Source: Candidatus Korarchaeum sp. (GTDB lineage: Archaea; Korarchaeota; Korarchaeia; Korarchaeales; Korarchaeaceae). From it: a DNA stretch of 64,000 nucleotides. Both the position numbers and the translations under genes were made by a program. The stretch covers positions 627,654 through 691,653 of the forward strand of contig JAWAID010000002.1 in the NCBI GenBank assembly GCA_038888615.1, given 5' to 3'. The notes under the pieces are model-generated. The model had not been told where the DNA came from. It worked only from the letters and a program-made list of their open reading frames with translations, and made no database searches. The number at the start of each line of letters is the position of its first letter. The stretch's first letter is position 1. Positions 8,456 to 17,691 of this stretch are shown one piece after another.

Positions 8456-9295
8456 ATGTCGTTAGCGGATGATCTTCTCAAAGAGCTCGAGAAGAACCCG
8501 GAGTTAGCCAAGAGATTTGCTAGAAAACTGATCGAGTACATAGAACCTGAGCTATCCGTTCCCGTTCAGATAGGCAAGTTAGTTGAGCAGATGAACAGGG
8601 TCGCCGAGGAGCAGAAGAGGCTCAGGGAGGACTTTAATGAGATGCTGAAGAGAGTTGATAGGAATACTAGGGCTATCACTCAGCTCAGAGGAGCTATTAG
8701 AGGGCTTTTGGAGGCTCAAGCCAAGTCTGAGGAGAGATTGAGTAGGCTGGAGGTAGCCGTAGAGAGGAATGCCGAGGCGATAACTAAGCTGAGTAAGGCT
8801 GTGGATGAGCTCAGGGAGGCTCAAGCCAAGTCTGAGGAGAGATTGAGTAGGCTGGAGGTAGCCGTAGATAGGCTGGTCACTGCTGTAGCCGAGCTGAGGG
8901 TTGAAGTGGGCAGGCTATCCGATACAGTGGGCTACGGGCTTGAGGACATAGCCAGGATACTTGTGCCCCCCTGGCTCGAGAGGCTCCAGGGGGTTGAGCT
9001 CGTGAGCGAGCTCAGGAGGGAGTTCCTGAGGCTGGATGGGGAGGAGGTCGAGGTTAACCTATACTCTGAGGGGAAGAAGGAGGGCAGAGATGTACGCGTC
9101 TTAGGTGAGGTGAAGTCCAGGATCTACGGTGGAGACGTTAGAAGGCTTTACAATAACGCTGTGAGCCCCTTGAGGAGGGCTGGCTTCGAGGTAATCGCGT
9201 TCATGGTCGGTTACGTCGTCCATCCCTCGGCGAGGGAGGAAGCCGAGAAGTTAGGCATCTCAGTCATAGCTGCCTACGAGTTCAGGGTGCTTTAA
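8456..9295 (+). CDS. Coiled-coil protein with PD-(D/E)XK nuclease-like C terminus
   Basis: A 279-aa protein of a type common in thermophilic archaea (DUF3782-like). Residues about 40-160 form a long coiled coil. The C-terminal domain contains EVEVNLYSEGKKEGRDVRVLGEVKSRI in outline, whose last part, an acidic residue followed by E-x-K (GEVKSR), fits a PD-(D/E)XK nuclease core. Two exact 54-bp copies in the coil encode the same EAQAKSEERLSRLEVAV stretch. ATG 8456 is preferred to TTG 8453. It stands just before the distal end of the CRISPR array; a link with DNA processing is possible but unproven. Confidence 0.7.
   Translation: MSLADDLLKELEKNPELAKRFARKLIEYIEPELSVPVQIGKLVEQMNRVAEEQKRLREDFNEMLKRVDRNTRAITQLRGAIRGLLEAQAKSEERLSRLEVAVERNAEAITKLSKAVDELREAQAKSEERLSRLEVAVDRLVTAVAELRVEVGRLSDTVGYGLEDIARILVPPWLERLQGVELVSELRREFLRLDGEEVEVNLYSEGKKEGRDVRVLGEVKSRIYGGDVRRLYNNAVSPLRRAGFEVIAFMVGYVVHPSAREEAEKLGISVIAAYEFRVL
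8710..8868 (+). repeat. Exact 54-bp direct repeat inside the coiled-coil gene
   Basis: Copies at 8710-8763 and 8815-8868 are identical, with a 105-bp period (35 codons, five heptads). This indicates recent lengthening of the coil by tandem duplication or recombination. Confidence 0.9.
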
Positions 9296-9472
9296 CGAGT
9301 CCATTCCTGAGGGAGGATGGAGCTCAAATCTCTAATGAAATCCCCATCCCGTTGGGCTTGACGGTTGCTCATGATGGGTATAAGTCCCTTTGAGCGAGGA
9401 GTCCCCAGATGCTAAGGACATCGGCGGTCGAAAATGGGTGCCTGGGGAGAGAGTGAGGTCACTACAGTAGCA

Positions 9473-12400
9473 CTCTCAACTCCCTCTTCGGGATTCCAGT
9501 CTTGAGAGGAGTATCTGTACCGTGACTGTAAGTCTGCTCTTTCAACTCCCTCTTCGGGATTCCAGAGCTCCATCAAGTGAGCGACTATGAAGCCGGTAAG
9601 CGTACTTTCAACTCCCTTTTCGGGATTCCGAGAGATGCTAACCTCTATGTCGTTGTAATATCTGGATTCACTTTCAACTCCCTCTTCGGGATTCTGAGGA
9701 CCATGAGGTCGAGGACTACATTATTGGCAATCTCTTTCAACTCCCTTTTCGGGATTCAGAGCGTGGAGAGTGTGGGAAGTGGATTGTTTTTGCCCGTGAC
9801 TTTCAACTCCCTTTTCGGGATTCTTCACGAAGAATACATTAACGGAAAGAGAAGGCGAAAACTTTCAACTCCCTTTTCGGGATTCGGTGTTAAACGCACC
9901 CAGCGCCACTCTCTCCAGACTCTCCTTTCAACTCCCTTTTCGGGATTCAATCCATGAAGAGTAGGACTGCATCAAAATTACGGTTTATCTTTCAACTCCC
10001 TTTTCGGGATTCTAACACAAGTCATGGCGTAATAGTTGCCGTAGGCAACACTTTCAACTCCCTTTTCGGGATTCAGGAGAGACACAGAGCAAAGCGAGGG
10101 AGCGTCATAGCACGTACTTTCAACTCCCTTTTCGGGATTCCGAGGTATCACGAGTTCCCGCTTTATACCACCGTATCAACTTTCAACTCCCTTTTCGGGA
10201 TTCAGTTCTACACACAGTTCAAGCCGCACCTTGAGGCAGGTCTAGCTACTTTCAACTCCCTTTTCGGGATTCTTTCTGTGCTTGAAGTTCAGCTGAAACC
10301 GTTGATGTCTTTCAACTCCCTTTTCGGGATTCAGATGTACATCACGTGTACAGCTACGAGCCCGGCAAACGAACTTTCAACTCCCTTTTCGGGATTCAGG
10401 TTGAAGTTAGTGCTTACGTTGACACAAACACTGTTTGCGCTTTCAACTCCCTTTTCGGGATTCAAAGATTACAAATACGTCACAGCAAAGCACGATTTCA
10501 TACTCCACTTTCAACTCCCTTTTCGGGATTCGATTCTTCCTCTCTCCTCCGTCAGCACTCTTTTAACGTAATGTTCCTTTCAACTCCCTTTTCGGGATTC
10601 AATACCGGTGAGGGAGCCGCTTACTTCTCTTTGACAAGACTTTCAACTCCCTTTTCGGGATTCCATAATTGTAATTATTGTCATAGCTCCACCTCCCTAC
10701 TCTGCTCTTTCAACTCCCTTTTCGGGATTCCAACTCATATCCCAGCGAACAGGGTGGAGGTAAAGCTATTTCCTTTCAACTCCCTTTTCGGGATTCCGTA
10801 CCACCTGATATTCTATACCTCTTTCTGTCTCATCTTTCAACTCCCTTTTCGGGATTCTGCAGCAGTCATACCTAGGGTACTCGTTAGGCTTGAGAACTTT
10901 CAACTCCCTTTTCGGGATTCGGAGAAAAATGAGCAGCAGCCTGCAATGTGACGAAAACACGCCTTTCAACTCCCTTTTCGGGATTCGAGGATCACCGCAG
11001 GTGCGGAGAGGAGAGGGACAAGCTTCCTTTCAACTCCCTTTTCGGGATTCCGAGTGGGCGGCTTACATGGACGCCCATTATGAAAACTCTTTCAACTCCC
11101 TTTTCGGGATTCAGGAGATAGAAATGTATGGTTAGAAGGGAATGTTTCAATCTTTCAACTCCCTTTTCGGGATTCTACTTCCGTTCACCTTATTCGTGAA
11201 CTTCAAGCTGAAGCTTTCAACTCCCTTTTCGGGATTCAGAAGCTTTCCAGTAGCAAGATTCTGTATCAACACGTCACGTAACGCTTTCAACTCCCTTTTC
11301 GGGATTCACATCCAACGCCTCCGGCCAATCCCTCAACGTTGCGAAAACTTTCAACTCCCTTTTCGGGATTCTGACTATGAAGCTTATCATGTCCGAGATT
11401 CCCGGTAACTTTCAACTCCCTTTTCGGGATTCCTCCATCCTCACCCACCTCCTCTTTAGTACAGGATAAGCTTTCAACTCCCTTTTCGGGATTCCCCCTA
11501 TACCCCCCGTTGAGGGGGGCAGTGCTGGGGTCCTTTCAACTCCCTTTTCGGGATTCCGTGAAATGGCTTGGCCATGGTAATGCGGATATTCTAACACTTT
11601 CAACTCCCTTTTCGGGATTCACGGGAGCGTGGGTAGATGTAAGTGTCGCCGCTAACGTACCTGCCTTTCAACTCCCTTTTCGGGATTCGGAGGTGATGGT
11701 ATGAGCTACGCCGCTCTCTCCGAATTGCTTTCAACTCCCTTTTCGGGATTCAGAAAGTGGGAGACGGAGCAGATCGAGAGCTCCTCACTCATACTTTCAA
11801 CTCCCTTTTCGGGATTCGGGATTTGAGGAGCTAGTAGAAAGAATAGCGGCAATAATACTTTCAACTCCCTTTTCGGGATTCCTCCAATCGTCTCAATGCT
11901 GAACATACAACCCCAGGTCACCTTTCAACTCCCTTTTCGGGATTCTTGACGTATTCGGCGACGCACTCAACGACGTGGATTATTCTTTCAACTCCCTTTT
12001 CGGGATTCTGAAGGACACCTTTGTTCCGTAAGGCACCGTTATTGAGAACTTTCAACTCCCTTTTCGGGATTCTTTTTGTATAGTAAAAAAACCCCATCCC
12101 CGGAGTCCTTTCAACTCCCTTTTCGGGATTCATAGTTAACAACTTGGCAGCTATTGTGAGCGAAGATGACGTCTTTCAACTCCCTTTTCGGGATTCCTCA
12201 GGATAGGCAATGAGACGGGAACACTAGTTATCTTCCTTTCAACTCCCTTTTCGGGATTCTTGGAAGCCTCACAATCTCACGATCGTGAACCCCTTAAGCA
12301 CTTTCAACTCCCTTTTCGGGATTCCGGCCGTCACGCCGGCCGTGGCGACGGCCGTGGCGACTTTCAACTCCCTTTTCGGGATTCCTAGTCTAATTTTGGG

Positions 12401-13100
12401 GGTGATGTGATGGCGGACGAAATAAGAACTTTCAACTCCCTTTTCGGGATTCCCTTTTGTACAGAAGATACGCAGTGGAGGAGATGTTATGACTTTCAAC
12501 TCCCTTTTCGGGATTCTTGGAGCAGAATTGTTTGGATTTACGGCCGCCAGCTTGGCGGCCGTAACTTTCAACTCCCTTTTCGGGATTCCGAAATCCTCGT
12601 ACTTACCTCTCTTTTTCTCTAATGAGCTCTTTCAACTCCCTTTTCGGGATTCCGATATGACGGAACCCCAGGAGAACCAGGAGAAGAGTGTTCTTTCAAC
12701 TCCCTTTTCGGGATTCTGGAGCTAGCTGGCATCGAGCTGAGGAGGAGGTGGTAAAACTTTCAACTCCCTTTTCGGGATTCCCCTCTCCTCTCAGGCCCGC
12801 TCGAGCTCGGGGTCACGGCAGCTTTCAACTCCCTTTTCGGGATTCCTTTCATAAGGGAATCGCCGGTCATTCATATGTATAATCACACTTTCAACTCCCT
12901 TTTCGGGATTCAGAGCTGTAAAACCTGATAAGGACATCCAGGATTTCTTCCTTTCAACTCCCTTTTCGGGATTCTCTTCACAGAGCCTTCTCACGGCCGT
13001 ATTCTCGAATGCTTTCAACTCCCTTTTCGGGATTCTGGAGAGAAGGGCCTTCACACTCCCCTTCCTGAACTCGTGGCTTTCAACTCCCTTTTCGGGATTC
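9473..13100 (-). CRISPR. CRISPR array, 57 repeats of 24 nt, transcribed on the minus strand
   Basis: I count 57 copies of a 24-nt repeat starting at 9473, 9539, 9605, 9671 and so on to 13077, with 56 different spacers of about 36-48 nt. Read on the minus strand, the repeat starts GAATCCC and ends GTTGAAAG, the usual archaeal crRNA 5' handle, with a short stem from CCC and GGG. Copies at 9473, 9539 and 9671 carry a C in the TTTT tract, and 9473 has a second change. Degenerate copies mark the old end, so the leader is on the right, which agrees with the AT-rich promoter region at 13101-13205. No cas gene lies in the window; the Cas proteins must act from elsewhere. The 24-nt size and handle fit type I-A or III systems of thermophilic archaea. 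Confidence 0.98.
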
Positions 13101-13205
13101 CGATGCCATGATCCCCCGCTTCACTATAAATAGTTTACGGGAAGGGTAATATTTTTGACACCCCTTCGCTGCTACGCGATCTGCGCCCCACTATATAAAT
13201 AGCAG
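13101..13205 (-). promoter_or_regulatory. CRISPR leader with two similar TATA-like elements
   Basis: On the minus strand CTATTTATAG (13122-13133) is centred 28 bp from the first repeat, so the pre-crRNA would start at that repeat. A second copy of the element, CTATTTATATAG, sits at 13189-13202. Both are followed by a similar GTGRRGCG string, so the promoter block seems duplicated about 69 bp apart. Confidence 0.6.
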
Positions 13206-13344
13206 CGAATCGTTAATCTGATGACTTAAGTTACATACCAGCGTTCGTCGGCGTACCTCAGTCCGAAGCTACGCTAACCTCTGAGCCACTGCCCAGGGCT
13301 GGACCCTAAGTTTATTTATTAGCTCCTCTCGGGGAGTAAGGAGA

Positions 13345-14460
13345 ATGGTATCGGATAGCCCGAGGATCGTGGGGGAGGCTGAGCTTCCTCTCCACGAGGG
13401 AAAAGCTCCTAGATGGCTCTACTCAAGGATGAAGGCCCTAGGAAGGGAGATAGTGGTAGCGATCGTGAGGGAGTTTGGGAGGAGGGAGTTCCTCCTGAGG
13501 GTGAGCGATCCCTTCTGGTTCCAATCGCTGGGCTGCGTTCTAGGTTACGACTGGCATTCCTCAGGGGTTACGACCGTCCTCACGGCCGTGATAAGGGATG
13601 TGTTAGATGAGGAGGGATTGGGAATAGTGGCCTGCGGGGGTAAGGGTAAGAGGTCGCTCGAAACTCCGAGTGAAATCATCAGGAAAGCTGATCTCCTATC
13701 TCTGAGCGATTCAAAAGCTAGAGAGCTGGTCAGGATCAGCAGGTTAACTGCTAAAGTTGATAACGCTGCCCTTCAAGACGGTCATTCCATCTACCACCAC
13801 GCCTTGATCTTCAGCGAGGACGGCGATTGGGCCGTGGTTCAACAGGGGATGAACCCGGATAGGAGGACAGCCAGGAGGTATCACTGGGTCTCGTACGGGC
13901 TAAAGGGCTTCCTGAAGGACCCCCACTCCGGGATAATGGCCCATTCACGTGAGGAGGTGCTGAACTTAGCCGCTGAGGAGTCTGAGGAGAACAGGAGAGC
14001 GTCGCTAGACCTGATAGCTGAGGGAAGCTCCAGGCTGAGGAGCCTAGTCTCCGAGGTGAGCTCGGGTCCCCTGAGCCCCTACCTGGAGGGGGTCAGGTAC
14101 CTGAGGATGCCCAGGCGGATAGACTGGCGCGCCGTAGAGGAGGCTAACCAGCTCGGCCTGAGCAACTACGAGGACCTGCTCCTGGTGAGGGGGATGGGGC
14201 CTTCCCTCCTGAGGGCCCTCTCCCTGGTGGCTGAGGTCGTTTACGGGGCTCCGGCCAGCAGGAGGGATCCGGCTAGGTACAGCTTCGCCTTCGGTGGAAA
14301 GGACGGGGTCCCCTTCCCGGTCAGGAGGAGGCTCATGGATAGGGCGATCGAGGTCCTACGCTCAGGCATAGTTCAATCGAACCTAACTGATCACGAGAAG
14401 GGATCCGCCCTCAGGAGGTTGTCTGAGCTCACCTCGGTAGCGGAAAGGGTTAAATCCTGA
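13345..14460 (+). CDS. DUF763 family protein
   Basis: A 371-aa member of DUF763, a family in thermophilic archaea and some bacteria without a settled function. Marks of the family are AELPLHEGKAPRWL at the N terminus, DPFWFQSLGCVLG followed by DWHSSG (about residues 52-72), GGKGK, KVDNAALQDG and WAVVQQGMN with RRYHW. The many invariant His, Asp and Trp residues suggest an enzyme, perhaps acting on nucleic acid. A TATA-like GTTTATTTATT at 13310-13320 lies about 30 bp before the ATG. It is the first gene beyond the CRISPR leader, a position worth noting but not proof of a link. Confidence 0.88.
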   Translation: MVSDSPRIVGEAELPLHEGKAPRWLYSRMKALGREIVVAIVREFGRREFLLRVSDPFWFQSLGCVLGYDWHSSGVTTVLTAVIRDVLDEEGLGIVACGGKGKRSLETPSEIIRKADLLSLSDSKARELVRISRLTAKVDNAALQDGHSIYHHALIFSEDGDWAVVQQGMNPDRRTARRYHWVSYGLKGFLKDPHSGIMAHSREEVLNLAAEESEENRRASLDLIAEGSSRLRSLVSEVSSGPLSPYLEGVRYLRMPRRIDWRAVEEANQLGLSNYEDLLLVRGMGPSLLRALSLVAEVVYGAPASRRDPARYSFAFGGKDGVPFPVRRRLMDRAIEVLRSGIVQSNLTDHEKGSALRRLSELTSVAERVKS

Positions 14461-14477
14461 TATGGTTGAGTCGCTCG

Positions 14478-15281
14478 ATGGGTAAGCTCACCGCGATCCT
14501 CCTCTCGCTGCTGCTGACCGCTTCCATCTACGCCCTCTCAAGCCTCTACTTCGGGAAGATGGGGGAGATATGGGCGAAGGAGAGGAGGATAGAGGTCCTG
14601 AGGAGTGAGATCCTCTACCTAAGGAACAAGGCCGATCAGTACAGGGAGACAGTAGCGCCTCTCGTCCTCAGGCTCTTCAGCTACCAGAAGGAGGGGGAAG
14701 AGGTGAGGTTGCTCTACTCGGGGACCGAGATCTGGAGGGGTAGGTTCGCTGAGCTCAACCTGACTTACGGGGTCGAGAACCTCGGGACCGTGAGGATAGG
14801 GAGGGAAGACGGCAGGGTGGTCGCTAGCATAATCGGGATGCCCTACAGCTACACCCTCAAGACCTTCTACTACGAGGAGTTAGCTGAAGTGGTTCAGTAC
14901 GCCTTGAATAACGCTGGAAGACTCGATGAATCCGCTTCAAGGGATGAGGAGGAGTTAGCGAGGTTAGAAGCCGAGCTGAAGTCCTTCGCTTGGGATCCAC
15001 TGGTGGTTCCGTTCCTAGCTACCCCGATCATCTCGGCCCTCGCGCAGTACGCCCTGCTGAAGAGGGAGGACCCCGAGTTGAGCAGGAGGTACGCTGGCCT
15101 GCTGAGGAACCCCTACGTCCTGCTGCCCTCACTGGCCGTCTATGCGGCCTTTTTCCTCATCGTGGTAGCATTCCATTGGGGCATGATAGTACCGCTCCAC
15201 GTGATAGCGGTCCTATATGGGCTCACCTCAGTACCATCTCTCATCTCACCGCTCCTATTTGCCTACGAAATGATGGAGTGA
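14478..15281 (+). CDS. Membrane protein with extracytoplasmic coiled region
   Basis: A 267-aa protein that I do not recognise. One membrane segment near residues 4-24 is followed by a charged, partly coiled outer region (about 28-170), then three segments at roughly 175-195, 215-238 and 240-262. GGTTAAAT at 14448-14455 is 26 bp before the ATG at 14478, which favours this start over the TTG at 14466. It may be cotranscribed with the DUF763 gene, but the private TATA box argues against dependence on it. Confidence 0.55.
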   Translation: MGKLTAILLSLLLTASIYALSSLYFGKMGEIWAKERRIEVLRSEILYLRNKADQYRETVAPLVLRLFSYQKEGEEVRLLYSGTEIWRGRFAELNLTYGVENLGTVRIGREDGRVVASIIGMPYSYTLKTFYYEELAEVVQYALNNAGRLDESASRDEEELARLEAELKSFAWDPLVVPFLATPIISALAQYALLKREDPELSRRYAGLLRNPYVLLPSLAVYAAFFLIVVAFHWGMIVPLHVIAVLYGLTSVPSLISPLLFAYEMME

Positions 15282-15285
15282 GGGA

Positions 15286-16530
15286 CTAACCCCTCACCTC
15301 GAACCTCTCGCATAGCCCGTTGACGCAGAGCTCATAGCTCCCCTCAGCCAGGGGTCCTATCCTGAGCTTGGCCTCTATCACCCCCATACACTGAACGCAG
15401 ATCTCGCCGATGTCCACCATCCTCAGGTTGACGCGTATCTTGCTCCCGGAGATCTCGTAGCTCGAGAGGACGAACCTCCCACATGGGTTAGCGTGGCCCA
15501 GGCTGTAATTAGCGTAAGCGAAGCTCCCCTTTACCCTCACCCTCAGGGAGGGGTCCTCCTGGTAGCCGCACCTACCTGAGGAGGATAGGAGCTCCACTAA
15601 AGGCCCGCTCGGCGTCACAACCCTCTTCATGATCTTAACCCCCTTGAGGAACTCGATCACATCGTCCACCATTCCCTTGGCGAAGCTCTCAACCCCTCTC
15701 CTGGTGGCGTACCTATCGACGCCCGCTATGACTATCGCTAAGCCCCCCGTTGCCCAGGGCCTCATGACGACGACCCAGTCCCTCATGCTGGCGTTCCCCA
15801 GAACGGGGGACACGAACCTGCCCACTCCGGGGGCCCTGTTGCCTCCCAGGAACAGGACGACCTTGTACTCCCTGGCCCTGGCTAGGGCCCCGGCGTCCCC
15901 CCCTAGGTAATCGACCCTCACCCCCCTGCTCCCGAACGCTTCCCTGAGCACTTGGAAGGAGAGCTCATTGTCTATGCTGTTGGAGACGACGGCCACTGCA
16001 GCTATCTGGGGCTCCCTCATCCTGGAGAAGGTGAAGCCGCACCTGTAAACGCTCACCTGCATTGGCTCCCCTCTCTCCAGCTTGTACCACTCGGCTAGGG
16101 GAACCGGAGGCACCCAGTTGTTCGGGCTCCTCGAGACGTTGATCACGAGCGCTGGGTTTAGGTAGGGGGAGAGGAGGGATTCCGCGTAGATCAGAGGAGC
16201 TTCGCTCAGGTTAACGTCAGTCTCGACCATCAGGAGCGTATAAGATCTTCCTGTGAAGACGTAAGCTCTCAGCTCCCCTCCCTCCTCGTAGGCCCCCATG
16301 GTTAGGGACACGCAGGGGAAGCTCAAGTCGCTGTAGGGGGAGAAGCTGTGCTCTCCAACCCTTATCGAGGCTGATATGCCACTCTCCTTCAAGAAATCCA
16401 TCAGTTCCCTTAGATCGCTGCCCTGCCTGTAGATGGCCCCTACGTAACCTGCCGTGGGGGGGCAGGCCTGGGCCGAGGCCAGGGGGAGAGATATCAGGAG
16501 CATGAGGATCAGGAGGGCTCGCAAGGTCAC
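15286..16530 (-). CDS. Secreted protein of unknown function
   Basis: A 414-aa exported protein. A signal peptide ending near LPLASAQA follows a GTG start at 16530. The longer frame (to 16647) would run into the upstream inositol-phosphate synthase gene and place the signal peptide 40 residues inside, so it is rejected. A TATA-like TTTATC lies about 27 bp before the GTG. The mature part has paired cysteines (RCGY, NPCG, ICVQC, ELCVNGLC), consistent with disulfides, and a middle stretch resembling a Rossmann-like segment (KVVLFLGGNRAPG). No family recognised. Confidence 0.6.
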   Translation of the reverse strand: MTLRALLILMLLISLPLASAQACPPTAGYVGAIYRQGSDLRELMDFLKESGISASIRVGEHSFSPYSDLSFPCVSLTMGAYEEGGELRAYVFTGRSYTLLMVETDVNLSEAPLIYAESLLSPYLNPALVINVSRSPNNWVPPVPLAEWYKLERGEPMQVSVYRCGFTFSRMREPQIAAVAVVSNSIDNELSFQVLREAFGSRGVRVDYLGGDAGALARAREYKVVLFLGGNRAPGVGRFVSPVLGNASMRDWVVVMRPWATGGLAIVIAGVDRYATRRGVESFAKGMVDDVIEFLKGVKIMKRVVTPSGPLVELLSSSGRCGYQEDPSLRVRVKGSFAYANYSLGHANPCGRFVLSSYEISGSKIRVNLRMVDIGEICVQCMGVIEAKLRIGPLAEGSYELCVNGLCERFEVRG

Positions 16531-16592
16531 ACCACTCAGCGCCGCGATAGCTGAAGATAAAGTGATACTGAAAGGTTCGATGGGCTCCGAAG

Positions 16593-17642
16593 CTATCTGC
16601 AGTAGCTCAGCTCGAAGTTTCTGGTGGATTCTACGATGCTCCTCCACCTCCTCGTCCTCTTGAACCCGTACTCACATATCTCATCGACGTAACCCCTCTT
16701 ACCGTCGAGCTTAGCTCTGGCGACGGCCCTTATCAGGTCAAGCACCACGTTGCCCGCGTTCATACCGTCGTTAGCCCTCATAGCCACCTCTATTGAGATC
16801 TCGCTCCCCATGAATCCCGAGCCCACGAAGTAAAGGTGTATCACCCTGTCGTTCCCCAGGAAGTCGACGTAGTCGCTCGTGCCGGCTATTATCTCCCAAC
16901 CCTCCCCGAACTCGGCAGCTATAGCTGAGGACTTGACTGTCCTCTTGTATATCCTCAAGTCCTCGTACATCGTGTTCACCGTCTCCAACCCTCCCCCTAC
17001 ATCTAGCTGGTAGCTCTTCATGGGCTTAACCCCCCTCAACTTCAGGAAGGAGGCCAGTCCCTTGTGAAACGCCGTTCCCCCTACCTGGCTCATGAGATCG
17101 TCCCCGGCCACCACTAACCCGCTCTCGAAGAACCCCCTCTCCACCTCATCATCCGTGGCCACGGCGGATGGGGTCAGGTTCACGAAGGAGGCCCCAGCTT
17201 CCTTAGAGGCCATAGCGTAAGCTTTTGAAGTCTCATCGAGGCCGCTGGATATGGAGTTAACTACCACATCAGCTCCACTGCTCTCTAGGGCCTCTAAGAA
17301 GTCTTGATAGCTACCGCAAACTACTTTTAGGGAGGAAGCCATGTGAGGATTCAGCTCGTCCTTCAGGAAGCCCCTCCTGACCTCGACCCCCATCCTCGGG
17401 ACATCCACCCTCCTCGCGAGGGAGTTAGGTTCCGAGAATATCGCCTCCGAGAGGTCCTTCCCCACCTTCCTCTCATCTACATCGAACGCGGCCACCACCT
17501 CTATGTCCTCCAAGGTGAAGCCCCCCACTGAGGGGTGCCAGAGCCCCTCAGCCATCGGGTAGCTCCTGTAGTAGTGCATCCCCTGTACCACGGCCGATGT
17601 CACGTTACCCACTCCTACGAAGGCCACCCTCACCTTGGGCAT
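16593..17642 (-). CDS. Inositol-3-phosphate synthase
   Basis: Converts glucose 6-phosphate to inositol 3-phosphate with NAD, the first step to archaeal phosphoinositol lipids and, in many hyperthermophiles, to di-myo-inositol phosphate. The 349-aa length fits the archaeal short form. The nucleotide-binding start FVGVGNVTSAVVQG, the segment HPSVGGFTLEDIEVVAAFDVD and the C-terminal LDLIRAVARAKLDGKRG are family features. A TATA-like TTTTTATC lies some 35 bp upstream on the minus strand. It stands alone between a secreted protein and an ABC exporter operon. Confidence 0.93.
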   Translation of the reverse strand: MPKVRVAFVGVGNVTSAVVQGMHYYRSYPMAEGLWHPSVGGFTLEDIEVVAAFDVDERKVGKDLSEAIFSEPNSLARRVDVPRMGVEVRRGFLKDELNPHMASSLKVVCGSYQDFLEALESSGADVVVNSISSGLDETSKAYAMASKEAGASFVNLTPSAVATDDEVERGFFESGLVVAGDDLMSQVGGTAFHKGLASFLKLRGVKPMKSYQLDVGGGLETVNTMYEDLRIYKRTVKSSAIAAEFGEGWEIIAGTSDYVDFLGNDRVIHLYFVGSGFMGSEISIEVAMRANDGMNAGNVVLDLIRAVARAKLDGKRGYVDEICEYGFKRTRRWRSIVESTRNFELSYCR

Positions 17643-17691
17643 GTCGCATCGCCTCAGTGAGCACCTGAAGATAAAAATGATTCACCCAACC

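Noticed and set aside
9577-13054. Many open frames across the array, with repeating peptides such as FNSLFGI, STPFSGF and NPEKGVE
   Set aside because: They are translations of the CRISPR repeat itself; no frame keeps coding features across spacers.
13219-13284. C/D-box-like small RNA (TGATGA ... CTGA) between leader and DUF763 gene
   Set aside because: The C box lacks the purine, no C'/D' pair is seen and the spacing is loose.
16531-16647. N-terminal extension of the secreted protein
   Set aside because: It overlaps the upstream gene and buries the signal peptide; the GTG at 16530 fits better.
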